A stretch of 64,000 nucleotides of DNA from Phytophthora hibernalis (lineage: Eukaryota > Oomycota > Peronosporomycetes > Peronosporales > Peronosporaceae). The notes beneath the pieces were generated by a model. That model had not been told where the DNA came from. It saw only the letters and a program-made list of their open reading frames with translations, and did no database searches. The DNA is taken from positions 533,909 to 597,908 of the forward strand of contig JAAKBF010000339.1 of the NCBI GenBank assembly GCA_012656075.1, read 5' to 3'. The translations under genes and the position numbers were made by a program. Each line of letters begins with the position of its first letter. The stretch's first letter is position 1. Positions 11,610 through 22,325 of the stretch are shown here, piece after piece.

Positions 11610-11754
11610 TAGTGGCGTCAATGGCCCCACCGTCCTGGAGAGCGCGCGGGTGCTGACGAATTCGCGCCATTATCTAATGTAAGATGAAGGATGATAATGG
11701 CGCGAATTCGTCAGCACCTGCGCTCTCTCCAGGTTGGTTGAACTTAGCGCCGTA
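11610..11754. mobile_element. Hairpin MITE with candidate TA duplication
   Basis: A 41-bp arm at 11634-11674 is repeated inverted at 11693-11733 with only two mismatches, around an 18-base loop. Imperfect symmetry continues outward to GTGGCG (11612) and CGCCG (ending 11752), each flanked by TA (11610-11611 and 11753-11754). This is the shape of a small non-autonomous Tc1/mariner-type MITE. The outer boundaries are less sure than the hairpin itself. Confidence 0.65.
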
Positions 11755-12239
11755 TGATTACAAGTGGGCCTTCGTAATTTACGAGATTTCTTACAGGATC
11801 TGACAAGCTAGGCAAAACACATGCATTTGCGGTTTCAACACACAAAGTCAGTTGGGGAACATACAAATACGGTGGTAGCACACAGGATTACGATATCAGC
11901 ACACAACTTTGTGGTAGGAGCACACAAAGCATCGGCAAACCACACAATAGTGAGGTAGCATGACAACCAACCTTTTCATCCAATCATGTGGCTATACAAC
12001 ATCGAGCCACTGCCCCCAGAGCAACCAAAAGCTTAGTGCATTCATGCAGTCAATAAGAAGGGCGCTCGGCAATAGCTCGGCGATGCGGGCTCATTCAGGA
12101 ATCGCCTTACGTAGTTCGCGAGGGCGTGGCAGGTGCAAAGATACTGCAGTGATGGCCGTCGCTCTTGTGTTAATAACCGTGGTGCTATCTGTAATTGTGT
12201 GGTTGCAGGAGATGCTGCAGGTGGACGTTGGACCCAGCT

Positions 12240-12905
12240 CAGAGTGGACCTGTCTAACGCAACGTCCCGAGGGCAAACGATGTGCGCGCGACTGGTATGG
12301 TGCTTATGCAGGAGATGTAGGCTGCGTAAGATGTCAACTGACGATGCTACGTCCATTTCCGCGCATTCCACGTTGGAGACGGCATACAGCAGGCCACAAC
12401 ATGGCAGAAACAGTTTGGACGCAAAGATCCGAGGGCAATTATGGATCGCACAACTGGTGCGGTACTTATGCAGGCAGAGAAGGATGTGCGCTATGTCTAA
12501 CGTAGATGCTTCGTCAATTTCCGTGAATTTCAGGCCGTACACAGCATACGCGAGGCCACATCACGGCGGGAACAGCTCGGACGCAAAGCTCCGAGGGCAA
12601 AACTTGTGCGCGTGAGTGGTGCGGTGCTTATGCAGGTGGTACATGTTGCGAGCGATATCTAACTTTGATGCTACGTACATGTACGCGGATTACAGGTCGC
12701 TAACGGCATACGAATGGCCACAGCTCGGCGGATACAGCACGTACTCAAGGCTCCGAGGGAAATACTTGTGCGCGTAACTGGTGTGGTTCTTATGCAGGTT
12801 GTGCGGGTTGCGAGAGATGTCTAAGTTTGATGCTACATTCATGTACGTGCATTTTAGAGCGTAGACGGCATATTTGATTTGGATGTGGGCTTCGACGCAA
12901 GCATC
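12240..12905 (-). repeat. Left arm: four 162-bp tandem units
   Basis: Four units with markers at 12301, 12463, 12625 and 12787. The unit contains, on the minus strand, a GTAGCATC core, CGCAAC, CCTGCATAAG, CCTCGGAGC and GAGCTGTGGCC. Units differ from one another more than each differs from its mirror unit in the right arm. Because 162 is a multiple of three, several frames stay open through the array. These frames look like consequences of the period and not genes. Confidence 0.75.
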
Positions 12906-12959
12906 CAAGGGCAGTACTTCAGCAGGGTCTATGCAGAGATGATGCAGGTATTGAAGGTT

Positions 12960-13730
12960 GCGAATTAAGCCAGAGTGTGGGGCTCACGTTAGATATCATT
13001 CAAATGGCCGCAATTCGATAAGGGCAGCACGGAAAATAATACACTGTTGTTTCAGATACTTTTATTTGAATTTGAATTCAATGCTCTCAACTATGCAGCT
13101 ATCTACGCTCTATTTTTCAGCTTCTTTTGGTGTGTGTTTTGCAAGCACATGTAAACCACAGATCGCCAGCACATTAGCAACACAGTTTCTTCAACTGGTT
13201 TCGCCGAAGTGTATTATTTGGGCGGCGCTACTTCTGTCTCCATTGTTCGCCCGTTAGAAGGCTTTCAAACCTGGTGATGGCCTCCAAGGTGGTTGCATCT
13301 TACCTGTCAGTAACACGGTTTTCCCCTTTGTCCCCATTATCGATAATATGGTGCGAGTTGCTACCTCTCTGTTGCTTAACCGCCAAACCGTTTTGGATCC
13401 TTACGGCGTGCTCGTGAGGCTCATGCACTACACCGTGAATGTAACCAAAAGGCGTACAGGAGAATATCCTGCTGTGACCGCTCTGCTTCCACTTACTGTT
13501 GACTATACAGTGCTTGGCACTTCTGGACTCAATGGGACGAGAAAGAACGTTGCAAAACCACACTGCGCCACAGCCATTTTCATTCACATAAGTTTCGCAT
13601 CCAACACACCTCGAGCCATCTTACCGGTAATGAACCCAGAAATATCTTTTTAATTTGTTATTGCATCGTAGTTAATCATCTAATGCAACCGGCACGACAT
13701 ATACCCGTCGCGCGCTATTGTGTAGGCCTC
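12960..13730. other. Foldback spacer, no recognised gene
   Basis: The unique middle of the inverted-arm element. A 101-residue frame (13348-13653) and a 99-residue frame (12958-13257) are open but match no family I recognise. The composition is AT-rich at the left and ordinary at the right. Confidence 0.5.
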
Positions 13731-13741
13731 AATACCTGGCG

Positions 13742-14590
13742 CCGGAGCTGACCTCGTCGAGCTATGACCTCGCGTATGCCTCATACGACCTGGAATCCAC
13801 AGAAATGCACGTAGCATCAAACTTAGACATCTCTCGCAACCCGCACAACCTGCATAAGAACCACACCAGTTACGCGCACAAGTATTTCCCTCGGAGCCTT
13901 GAGTACGTGCTGTATCCGCCGAGCTGTGGCCATTCGTATGCCGTTAGCGACCTGTAATCCGCGTACATGTACGTAGCATCAAAGTTAGATATCGCTCGCA
14001 ACATGTACCACCTGCATAAGCACCGCACCACTCACGCGCACAAGTTTTGCCCTCGGAGCTTTGCGTCCGAGTTGTTCCCGCCGTGATGTGGCCTCGCGTA
14101 TGCTGTGTACGGCCTGAAATTCACGGAAATTGACGTAGCATCTACGTTAGACATAGCGCACATCCTTCTCTGCCTGCATAAGTACCGCACCAGTTGTGCG
14201 ATCCATAATTGCCCTCGGATCTTTGCGTCCAAACTGTTTCCGCCATGTTGTGGCCTGCTGTATGCCGTCTCCAACGTGGAATGCGCGGAAATGGACGTAG
14301 CATCGTCAGTTGACATCTTACGCAACCTGCATCACCTGCATAAGCACTGTACCAGTAGCGCGCACATCGTTTGCCATCGGAGCCTCGCAGCAGAGCTGTC
14401 TCCGCCGAGCTGTGGTCTGCTGTATGTCGTCTGCAACCTAAAAGGCACGTACATGGCCGTAGCATCAATGTTAGGAATTTCTCGCAACCTATGCCTCCTG
14501 CATAAGCACCGTACCAGTCGCGCGGGCAAGTATTTCCCTCGGAGCCTCGCAGTGAAGGTGTCCCTGCCGAGCTGTGGCCTCATCTGTCTG
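13742..14590 (+). repeat. Right arm: five 162-bp tandem units
   Basis: Five units with CCTGCATAAG-type markers at 13849, 14011, 14173, 14335 and 14497. The first four mirror the left arm unit for unit. The fifth, outermost unit has no clear partner on the left, where the sequence beyond about 12240 diverges. The order of unit variants is preserved in mirror image. Confidence 0.75.
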
Positions 14591-14599
14591 AACGTGCAG

Positions 14600-15183
14600 C
14601 CTTCGTCAGCATGGGGTGTTCGATTGGAATGGTCGCTGTTGCACTATTAGAGTGTGGTTGCAAGTTTGGGGTTCGAGTGGTTGGATGAAGCGTAAGCATG
14701 GTGCCCGATGTGTGGCGCCTGTCGCTTACTTGTGTGTTCATACCATATTTTATGTGTTTCCAACGATTTGGCTGTGTGTTTATCATATTTCGTCACAGGA
14801 TCTGCGTGCGTTACGTGAACATGGTGCTTCCGAAGCCACTATTGTACTCGTCATCAGTCATTGGACCTAAATGTAGCCATCCATTTTGATGGGTAGATTA
14901 CCTAAAACCCATAGTGACAGTTAGATATAAGGGGTTGTTTCGCGTGTAGATTTCAGAAATGAGGTCAGAATTGGTCAAATCGCAGTTCTTTGTGCTCAAA
15001 AGAGCGCCTAAAAATACGTTCCATGTTCGAAATAGTTGCGGGAAAAGGGTTGAGCTTCAGGGAGACTTGTGATTGGACGAAAAGTAAAAACACGTGGAAT
15101 TACATGAAAAAAGACGACAATCACACGAACGCACAAGGACAAGATTGTAACCAGATGGGCAAAGGAGATAATCCATTATTCAT
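14600..15183. other. No gene seen
   Basis: Spacer between the foldback right arm and the mariner remnant. TGTGTTT-type phrases at 14730-14790 faintly mirror ACACAC-rich sequence at 11820-11940, so the foldback element may extend further than the clear arms. Confidence 0.4.
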
Positions 15184-16738
15184 TCATAGATATATATTAT
15201 ACCAGCTTGTCTTCTGCGGCCATAAGCTGCTGCTCAGCCATCTCTGCAGCGCGCTCGGCGTAGTCGCTTTCGTAGCTTTGTGCATGTCTGTACACACTGA
15301 TGAAATCCTTTCGTTTGATTGCGTGGAGACCATCCAGCGCTTTTGGACCGCATCATTGCCGTTTTTCGGTGGATTTTGTGCAATTCTGCCTTTCACGGTC
15401 GCCCATATCAGCTCGATTGGCTGAAGTTCTGGGTGATACGGAGGCGTATAGAGTAGATAGTGACCATGAAGTGCCGCTGTGACCTGAGCCAAGTATATAG
15501 GCTTCTCTTTTAAAGGCATAACTAGCTCCATGAGCCTGGCTTTTGTGTCCTTATTGCCAAAAGCGACACCTGTACAATTTTTCATATAATGTTTGATTAG
15601 TTGCAATATTTTATCTACAGGAACGTGCTCGTACCTTTCTCCGTCAGCCACGAGCGCATTTCAGAACGCACCCAACTCATAGTTGGACTTTTGTTGGTTT
15701 GATGTTTGTGATAAGAAGCTCCATCCATGTGAATTGTGCAGGCTCCATAATTTTCTTTCAGCGTAGTGCACAGCTTAGTGAACCAGCGATCGAACTTTGC
15801 AGTATCAAAGTTTCCATGATAGTCTACATCCTCATCCATTTCGTCCTTTTTCCTTTTAAGGGATGAGTTCCAACATTTTGTTGAATTCTCGACAAGGCCA
15901 GCTTCAACTCGCCCACCTAGAGCTGCAACATACATGGCCGCTACAATGCAAGCACTAAAATTTACAATGCATATTTGTTAGAGATGTGTCTGCGATAAAA
16001 TAATTAAAAATCTTACCGAGCGCCCTTGCCACTTTTGTTGAAGCGGATTTTATCTTCTAAAACCCAAGTTTTCCGGCAACGTGGTTTACGTTGCAGAAGG
16101 ACTCGTCCAAACAAACCTCTGTTTGTCGAGGGTTGATATCCCTTTCCGTATCGGGCGCCTATTTGACAGCTTTTGCTCCAAATAAGCATTGCGAAATAGC
16201 ACGCTGCCCGGAGTGTCAGCCGATATGTGTCTCTTTTTACCGACGATGTAGTGAAAGTTGAGTTCGTGGAGCAGTCGCTGCATGTTCGTATCTCTACAGA
16301 CACATTTGTTTTATTCTCCACTTCAATAATGATCTTTTGAGCTGTAACAGGTTGTAAAAGCCGATTTTATGAGTCAATGTAGCTGCGGATAACAGGTTCC
16401 AACTCCTCAGAGGCGTACGCGCGGTGCTTCCCGCGCTTGGAAGCCTTTGGCTGCAGATATAAATTTTGACAGGTTAACGTTAACTATCAGATAAATAGTT
16501 GACATGCTCGAGTCGAGGATTTTACCTCGAACTTCGTCTCGCTGTTCTCATTGTACTCCTTCATCACGGTCGTTACCGTGCCGTGCGCGATCTTGAGGCA
16601 TTCAGCTACCAGATCCCGCGTTTTTGCCCTCTAAATATGCCTTGTTCCTTCATAGTGGACATGAACGTGTAGCACCGGACCACATACTTCTTCTGACCAG
16701 GGGACAGTTTCTCGCGCGCCGATTCTGCTTCGGACATC
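15184..16738 (-). pseudogene. Tc1/mariner (IS630-type) transposase pseudogene
   Basis: From an ATG ending at 16738 the minus strand reads MSEAESAREKLSPGQKKYVV, an N-terminal helix-turn-helix region that soon shifts frame. An intron with GTAAAATC...TGCAG ends is visible at about 16525-16452, and another (GTAAGATT...TTTTAG) at about 16013-15940. Catalytic segments are TEVCLDESF (first Asp, about 16110), CTIHMDGASYHK (second Asp, about 15740) and YTPPYHPELQPIELIW (Glu, about 15430). This is the DDE signature of the Tc1/mariner superfamily. The ORF is split by frameshifts and at least one stop, so no active enzyme is made. The terminal inverted repeats could not be located with confidence. Confidence 0.8.
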
Positions 16739-16749
16739 GCGGTGACGCG

Positions 16750-18170
16750 GCAATTTGACTAATAGATGCTTATGACACTCGTTTATCTATTAATATATTT
16801 TGCAGCTGAATAGGACAAGAACTTAAATAGTTAGGCCCATCTTTGATCTTCTAAGACAAGAAACATTTAATGAACGCATTGGCGTAGAACAATAATACTC
16901 CGCTTTACAACAGCTCTTGCGATGGCTTAGCATTGCTTGAGGTAAAGTGGCAGATTGTCAAGGGCGATACGTTTCGTTGTTGACTTTGTCAAACGATGAT
17001 CTTGTAGCTCCTGCAAGTATTATAATACTAATACTATAACAGGGGTGTTTACGTAGCTAAACGTGCTTCGTCAGCCAAGCGGGTTGTCTCCTTAGCTGGT
17101 TTTCTATCCAACGGTTGCCTGATACTTAATCTAAACTGCTGAGTTGTTCTTGTCTGTTTTGTATGAATTGGGTCGGAAATGCGCTTTTGAAGGGGATTTC
17201 CGGATTCACTGGCCTTAATTCTAGCGTCTGGCTGTAATTCTCTTTTGTGCTGGCATACAACAGACTTTTATAAAGCTGACAAGTCGTAATTAAGACTTCG
17301 CATATTTGCAAAACTCAGTTTAAATTACCCGTTTTGCAAAAACATCTACAAAGCACAATAGCACTCTGCCTATTGAAAGCCGTCTATGTGATCGATCACT
17401 GTTCTATATGTTTTGCCTCAATTTCTGCCTATTGCGATGGTGCTCTCGTGGGCGACGTGATTGGACATAGCACCAACCTAACACTACCCCGGAGCGCGTT
17501 CCCGCAGCGTTACGGCGAAGGCAGGAGGGGCAGAGGGCCCCCGCCGGAGACGAAAGCGCGAGGGCAACACGTGAGGCTGGAGGTTCTATCACTATATCGC
17601 GAGCGAAGCGAACCGCGGGGCGCACAGCCAAGCGCAGCGCGGCTGGTCATACATAAATTATTAGAGTTTTTTATGTCTTATCACGACGCGAGGTAGGTCA
17701 AAACAATACATTTGCCAAGTCAAATGATTTGCTGGGTGAAATTACTGTAAATGCATGTGTTTACCGCCTTCTGTCACATTCATGGGTAGGCGCCCACTAC
17801 CCATGAATCAGGTGGGCCGCATCAAGAAATTAAGCAAAACCTGCTATCCCAGCCTCCGCATCAGCCCTAGTCAGCTAAAATCTTCAAAACCCAGTAGGTT
17901 AAAATCTTTGTCACTTCATAGATGCGCACTGCGCGCAAGTAGAATCTGACAACCCCCGAGCGCTGGCTGCTTTGCTATGGTCAGCCTCGTACTTGTGATA
18001 ATAGGAATACACCTCCTTGCTTGGGGTACGTAGTTTTCCATCAGTGAGAGAACATCTACATTTTCATACAAGACAACGAAAATGTACGAAAACGAAGACA
18101 CTGGTTAGTGTTCGGCCGAACGACTACTTCATCAGGGTGGATTGTGTTGTTACTGAACTGAGTTTGGGAA
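16750..18170. other. No gene seen; GC-rich island at 17490-17640
   Basis: Mostly AT-rich intergenic sequence. A sharply GC-rich patch (about 17490-17640) contains GCGAGCGAAGCGAACCGCGG and GCGCAGCGCGGCTGGT. No gene or tRNA is recognised in it. A 120-residue frame across it (17334-17696) has no recognisable domain. Confidence 0.45.
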
Positions 18171-18178
18171 TTGAGTCT

Positions 18179-18310
18179 CCAACGCAATACATAGTTCTTT
18201 GTCGGAGAACTCTGCAGCAGGAATACAATCCTGTTACTGTACTGAAGTGCGTTCCCAACGCAATACTGTACAGAGTTCTGTGTCGGAACTCTGCAGCAGG
18301 AATACAATCC
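18179..18310 (+). repeat. 76-bp-period direct duplication
   Basis: Two copies starting at 18179 and 18255, sharing CCAACGCAATAC, AGTTCT, TGTCGG and AACTCTGCAGCAGGAATAC with small indels. They lie about 0.5 kb upstream of the xylanase gene. Confidence 0.7.
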
Positions 18311-18520
18311 AGATCTTCTCCGTGTAAAACACGGCGTTAGTTGAGTTTGTCGCTTGCTGCAGCGGCCTGTTGCCCAATGGAATCGTTGACTTTTACCGTT
18401 AATGCATATGATAGTTTTGAAGTGAACAAGCCAAGTCTCGGCGCGGCGGGTCCCCTTCATCTCGAAATCTTCGTGCTGAGCTATTAGAGCAATATCGTAC
18501 AGTACATGTATCATCGATAC

Positions 18521-18569
18521 GGTACTTTCAGGAACCGCACTACAGTAGTGGGCGGTTCCTGAAAATACC
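18521..18569. repeat. Inverted repeat upstream of xylanase
   Basis: GGTACTTTCAGGAACCGC at 18521 is mirrored by GCGGTTCCTGAAAATACC ending 18569. TACATGTA palindromes flank it on both sides (18503 and 18572), so weaker symmetry extends outward. It could form a hairpin or be a short MITE remnant. Confidence 0.6.
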
Positions 18570-18774
18570 AGTACATGTAGTGACTACTGTACCGGTATCA
18601 CCCTAAATGACAAACTTACACGAGGTTTCAAATCCTTGCCGAACGCGAATGCCTGTTCTTTTCAAAGGTTTGATGCCTCCGATGGGGCAATTGTCCCGCC
18701 CTTACTTTCACTTTCGGGACTGTAAAGCGCTAACGCGAATGGGTTTCGCACATCCGATTCCCATTCCGACGGGC

Positions 18775-18790
18775 GGTCCATTTTCCGTTC
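18775..18790 (+). promoter_or_regulatory. Oomycete initiator-like element (xylanase)
   Basis: GGTCCATTTTCCGTTC lies 36 bases before the chosen ATG and resembles the oomycete Inr (YCATTYY core) followed by a pyrimidine-rich flank. It argues against the in-frame upstream ATG at 18607. Confidence 0.5.
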
Positions 18791-18825
18791 ATCGCTTTTC
18801 GTGCGCACGCTCAGCCCCGAGAACG

Positions 18826-20037
18826 ATGAACGCCGTCGCTGCATTGGTGCTCGGCGCCACTTCGCTGACTGTCGCTCTCGCCGACCCGCGAGTGATGATC
18901 GAGTCTACGTACACGGACACGAAAGGGTTGAACGACCTGGCCCAAGCTATGCTGGGTGGTAAGTACATGGGGACGGCCACCGACACCAAGCAACTGAAGG
19001 ACGAGCACTACACAAAAGAGCTTAGCGACACCAAGGACTTCAGTGTGATCACCCCGACAAACGCTATGCACGTGCGTGCCGCACCAACTTTTAGCTGTTC
19101 GTGGCGCTAACGAGCGTTGTGTTGTACTGTAATAGTGGGCTGCTACTGAGCTTGAGCAGGATGTCTTTACGTTCGACGAAGCCGATAAGATTGTCGCGTT
19201 TGCCAACTCAACTGGAGCTCAAGTGCGCTGCTCCGCTCTAGTTTCGGTGAGTCTTGTGCACTCCGTGAAACCGGACATGCAAATACTAACACCATAGCTC
19301 TGACCCTTTACGTATGTATACAGCACAAACAAGTTCCGGCGTGGGTGGAGGTTCTGGAAAAGGCCGACCTGCTGGAGGCGATGTCCAACCACATCACCAA
19401 ACTCATGACGCACTTTGGTAATTCATGCATTGCGTGGGACGTTGTCAACGAGGCTATTGAAGAGGACGGGTCATTCCGTCAGTCCTTCTGGTACAAGAAG
19501 ACGGCAGAGGAGTACATTTCGACCGCGTACGCGACTGCCAACACGGTCAAGGCTAAACTTGGGTTGAAGGGGAGGCTGTTCTACAACGACTTCGACATCA
19601 ACGTTGTCAATAACAAGTCGGATGCGGTGCTGGCAATGACTCAGAAATTGAGACGCAAGAAACTTTGGGTCGAAGGCATCGGGTTCCAGTCTCACTACGG
19701 GAACAACGACTCCGTCGCAGGCGGCGATATCTACGACAACTTTCGACGTTTTACGATAATTAACGTGGACGTGGCGGTCACAGAACTAGACGTGAAGACG
19801 AGCACGGCCAACCCGACTGTAACTGAGCAGCAGCAACAGGTGGGCATCTACACAAACGTCGTGTCAGCCTGTAAGAAGACGAGGCGGTGTGCTGGTGTGA
19901 CGATCTGGGATTTTGTTGACGGCTACTCGACCACCAATTCATCAGCTCCATTGCCGTTCTACCAGCCTGACGGACCGAATACGCCGCTTGTACGGAAAGC
20001 CACCTACGACGCCATCACGGCGGGCTGGATTTTGTAA
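18826..20037 (+). CDS. Secreted GH10 endo-beta-1,4-xylanase, three exons
   Basis: Proposed exons are 18826-19071, 19136-19246 and 19324-20037, with introns of 64 and 77 bases (GTGCGT...AATAG and GTGAGT...ATACAG, the second with CTAAC as branch site), encoding about 356 residues. The start gives a signal peptide (MNAVAALVLGATSLTVALA). GH10 hallmarks are NAM at the end of exon 1, acid/base Glu in WDVVNEAIEE, GFQSHYG, the nucleophile Glu in VAVTELDV, and TIWDFVDGYS near the end. The family cleaves plant xylan outside the cell. Three residues that normally contact the -1 sugar look changed: Lys after NAM is His, and RCHTLVWH reads RCSALVSH. Catalysis may therefore be weak or lost. Family assignment is firm, activity is not. 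Confidence 0.88.
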
Positions 20038-20039
20038 GG

Positions 20040-20965
20040 GTGTTGTCTAGCAAGGAAGATGCGTGTGCGTAAATACTGAAATTGTAATGGATGTAAAACG
20101 AGCAAAGTTGCCCTTGTCTGTCTGCATTATCAATGTACTAGGGAGTGAGAAGCCATCGCGCATGCAATATTTTAATATTATACATCATGTATTAATGTTG
20201 TGCTTTGCATATATTTTGGCAAAAGGCTCGATAAAAGTCTATTATATTAGACCTGACAACTCGATTTTATCCTAAGTACGACTTTACTCCGAAGCGGAAG
20301 TGCAAGGATAGAAGGCAGGTGCTAAACGCTAAAACTCGATTTTGAACGCAGAAATGCAGTTCTGGGAGTGCAAAAGCGAGATCGTTGGGTGCATTTCAGC
20401 CTTTACGCGTCGGGCAAATCGAAACTGATTTGCACAAAGTCTATTTTAGAGGTCTAAAATAGACGGCAAAATAAATGCAAAGGACAATATTGAACATGTA
20501 TATCGCCGAACACGTATTTTAATTTAATTTTAGATAAAAACATAGTTTTTTTTGGAAAATAGACATTTTATAGAAATGGATCTTGAATTGTTGGAAGTGC
20601 GCCATACTGGTTTTCATGTACATGTACTATACATACCGGTACGTAGTAGTAAATTGGTGGTGGCAAGTGCATTGATATCATTCCGTGTTGCGTGAGCTCG
20701 ACAGGGGGTCTAAGTCTTCAGTTGTCGCGATGTTGTTGACACCTGTGAGATCTCAACGTCCGTGATCTCCACCTTTTAATCACGGTACAATACTCGCCAA
20801 CAAGAGCTCGAAGCGTGTCTTACTGATTAAAATAGGTGAAGAAGGTGAACAACGACACTACAGCTCGACACGCCCGAGCTCCTCCACCTATGAGACGCGT
20901 CCACGCGTTCAAGACCCATCCTAAGTCTCCTGTAGGCGGTCTACCGCCTCATCCCCTGCACCCCC
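20040..20965. other. No gene seen
   Basis: AT-rich downstream region of the xylanase (very AT-rich at 20450-20580), with a TACATGTA at 20619. No coding frame was recognised. Confidence 0.5.
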
Positions 20966-21553
20966 TTACGGAGTCACGACGTCGACGTACGTCTCCATGT
21001 GGGCGCGTTCCGCAGCCTCAGCCGAGTGTTTCTGGTGCTGCTTGTACAGCGCAAAGCCCGCAATGGCTGCCACGGCGGCCGCCGCAGCAGCAATAACCCC
21101 TACAGCTCCGGCCGAGATGCCACCAGCCGAGGTAGCAGTCTCTGCTACCAACACCGTAGCGTCGACGGCGCTGCCACTTCCAGCCTGGACCTCGCCAGCC
21201 TCGGAGCCGCTCGCGCTTTTGCTGCTGGACGATAGGACGCATCCCCAGGCGCCAGTCTCGATGACTTGACACGATGTGTCCACGGGCAGCACGCAGCTGT
21301 CGTTGCCAGAGTAGCTGGTCAGGTACGAGTGGCAGTCGGCCGAGGCCACATCGCCCGCCACGGGACAGAGAGAACCCGTGGGTTCAATACCAGAGCCGCT
21401 GCAGATGGGGCCTTGGATGCAGTAGGTGGCGTCGTGCTCAACGCTCACGTCCCAGCAGCCGGCGGTGACTGTGCCGTTGGTGGTCGAGTTCGAGGCCGCC
21501 GCGGAGCTGACCAGGAGCGCCGTCGCTAGAGTCGAGAAGGCGGAAACTTTCAT
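20966..21553 (-). CDS. Unrecognised 8-Cys single-span membrane protein (paralogue A)
   Basis: A 195-residue intact frame. Residues 1-21 form a signal peptide (MKVSAFSTLATALLVSSAAA). An extracellular module follows with eight cysteines: CWDVSVEHDATYC, PIC, SLC, ADCHSYL, SCVLPVD, SCQVI and GAWGC. Then comes a Ser/Gly-rich spacer and one hydrophobic span (residues about 145-168, Ala/Val/Ile-rich), with a short basic cytoplasmic tail ending VDVVTP. The topology is that of a type I surface protein. Two paralogues lie directly to the right on the same strand, indicating tandem duplication. I do not recognise the Cys module as a named domain. Adhesion, sugar binding or protease inhibition are all possible, and no function is claimed. 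Confidence 0.8.
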   Translation of the reverse strand: MKVSAFSTLATALLVSSAAASNSTTNGTVTAGCWDVSVEHDATYCIQGPICSGSGIEPTGSLCPVAGDVASADCHSYLTSYSGNDSCVLPVDTSCQVIETGAWGCVLSSSSKSASGSEAGEVQAGSGSAVDATVLVAETATSAGGISAGAVGVIAAAAAAVAAIAGFALYKQHQKHSAEAAERAHMETYVDVVTP

Positions 21554-21599
21554 TGGAACTTGGCTGTGCTGTTGTTGGCTGTACTGTTGTTCACGCTGG

Positions 21600-21626
21600 C
21601 TGCAGAATCGAAAATGGACGGAGACC
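21600..21626 (-). promoter_or_regulatory. Initiator-like element for paralogue A
   Basis: Minus strand reads GTCCATTTTCGATTCTG about 55 bases before the ATG. The CATTTT core matches the Inr-like sequences in front of the xylanase and the other paralogues. Confidence 0.4.
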
Positions 21627-22325
21627 GAGAAGCAGAAAAGATGTGGTGCAGGAGATGGGAAGAGAGCTGGAAGATAGGACGCGAAGGACCGGGTGACACT
21701 CGGTCGCTGCTCGCCGTCGCAGCTTCGCTTTCTGAGATACAGAACACAACCATCACGACGACGGCACTTCAGCTTTTCTAAGCAAGCGGAGCTGCAGGTT
21801 GCTACAGTACCCCGCCAACTTCAGGAGCTGCTGCATTCGTACGAGTTGGTGGCCATGGACTCTCGGCGTGATTAGCCCCGGCCTAGATATGATTACGGCT
21901 GCGTCGCGGACGGCCGTGTCCTTGAAGATTTGGTCCCCAAATTGAAGCCGCCATCACATCATTCGGCACTACTGTACAGGAGTCCTGTCAGGACTGCCAC
22001 ACACGCTGCCAGTCTTCAGTCTTCTTGCAGAGATATCCCTTTCGGAGCCCATACCGGTGGAGCTCGAGCGTCGTGCAGTTTGGTGGACGGGAGGAATGAT
22101 GGACGTCGTAATCCCGCGCAGGTCTCACCATGTCGCTTGCACATCCACTTCAGCTTTTCGAACAGATCAGGTTGTGCACACGGATCTTGACAAAAATATG
22201 GAGGAACCAAAAGTGCATTTACCAGGCTGCCCAAAACCTAAAATCTCATAAGCAAAAGAATCCTCGAGACGGGCGTCTCGCTTGTCGACCGTCGACCGGT
22301 CGGAAGTGCGCTGCTCGTCGTCGCG
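21627..22325. other. No gene seen
   Basis: Intergenic sequence between paralogues A and B. Short open frames exist on both strands, but none has a recognisable domain or initiator. Confidence 0.5.

Larger units (their letters stand above)
12170..14590. mobile_element. Foldback-type element with 162-bp repeat arms
   Basis: Two long inverted arms flank a spacer of roughly 750-800 bases. Each arm is a tandem array of 162-bp units. The marker TGCTTATGCAGG or a close variant starts at 12301, 12463, 12625 and 12787. Its reverse complement, CCTGCATAAG or a close variant, starts at 13849, 14011, 14173, 14335 and 14497. All four pairs share one axis (13323.5), so the arms have no net indels relative to one another. 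Long inverted repeats made of direct subrepeats around a unique middle are the defining architecture of foldback (FB/Galileo-like) elements. No transposase was recognised in the spacer, so this copy is non-autonomous or a structural palindrome of other origin. Confidence 0.7.

Noticed and set aside
12042..12542. Long minus-strand ORF resembling a repeat protein, with near-identical plus-strand ORF at 14105-14650
   Set aside because: Both are products of the 162-bp period (a multiple of three) in the inverted arms. Several other frames are equally open and no domain is present.
14760..14830. ACAGGATCTG shared by 11791 and 14797 as a foldback terminus
   Set aside because: The two copies are in direct, not inverted, orientation and the match is only ten bases.
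17334..17696. 120-residue plus-strand ORF across the GC-rich patch
   Set aside because: Abrupt change of composition within the ORF, no domain and no initiator.
18607..18825. Upstream in-frame ATG for the xylanase
   Set aside because: The initiator-like element at 18775 lies downstream of it, and the ATG at 18826 begins a classical signal peptide.
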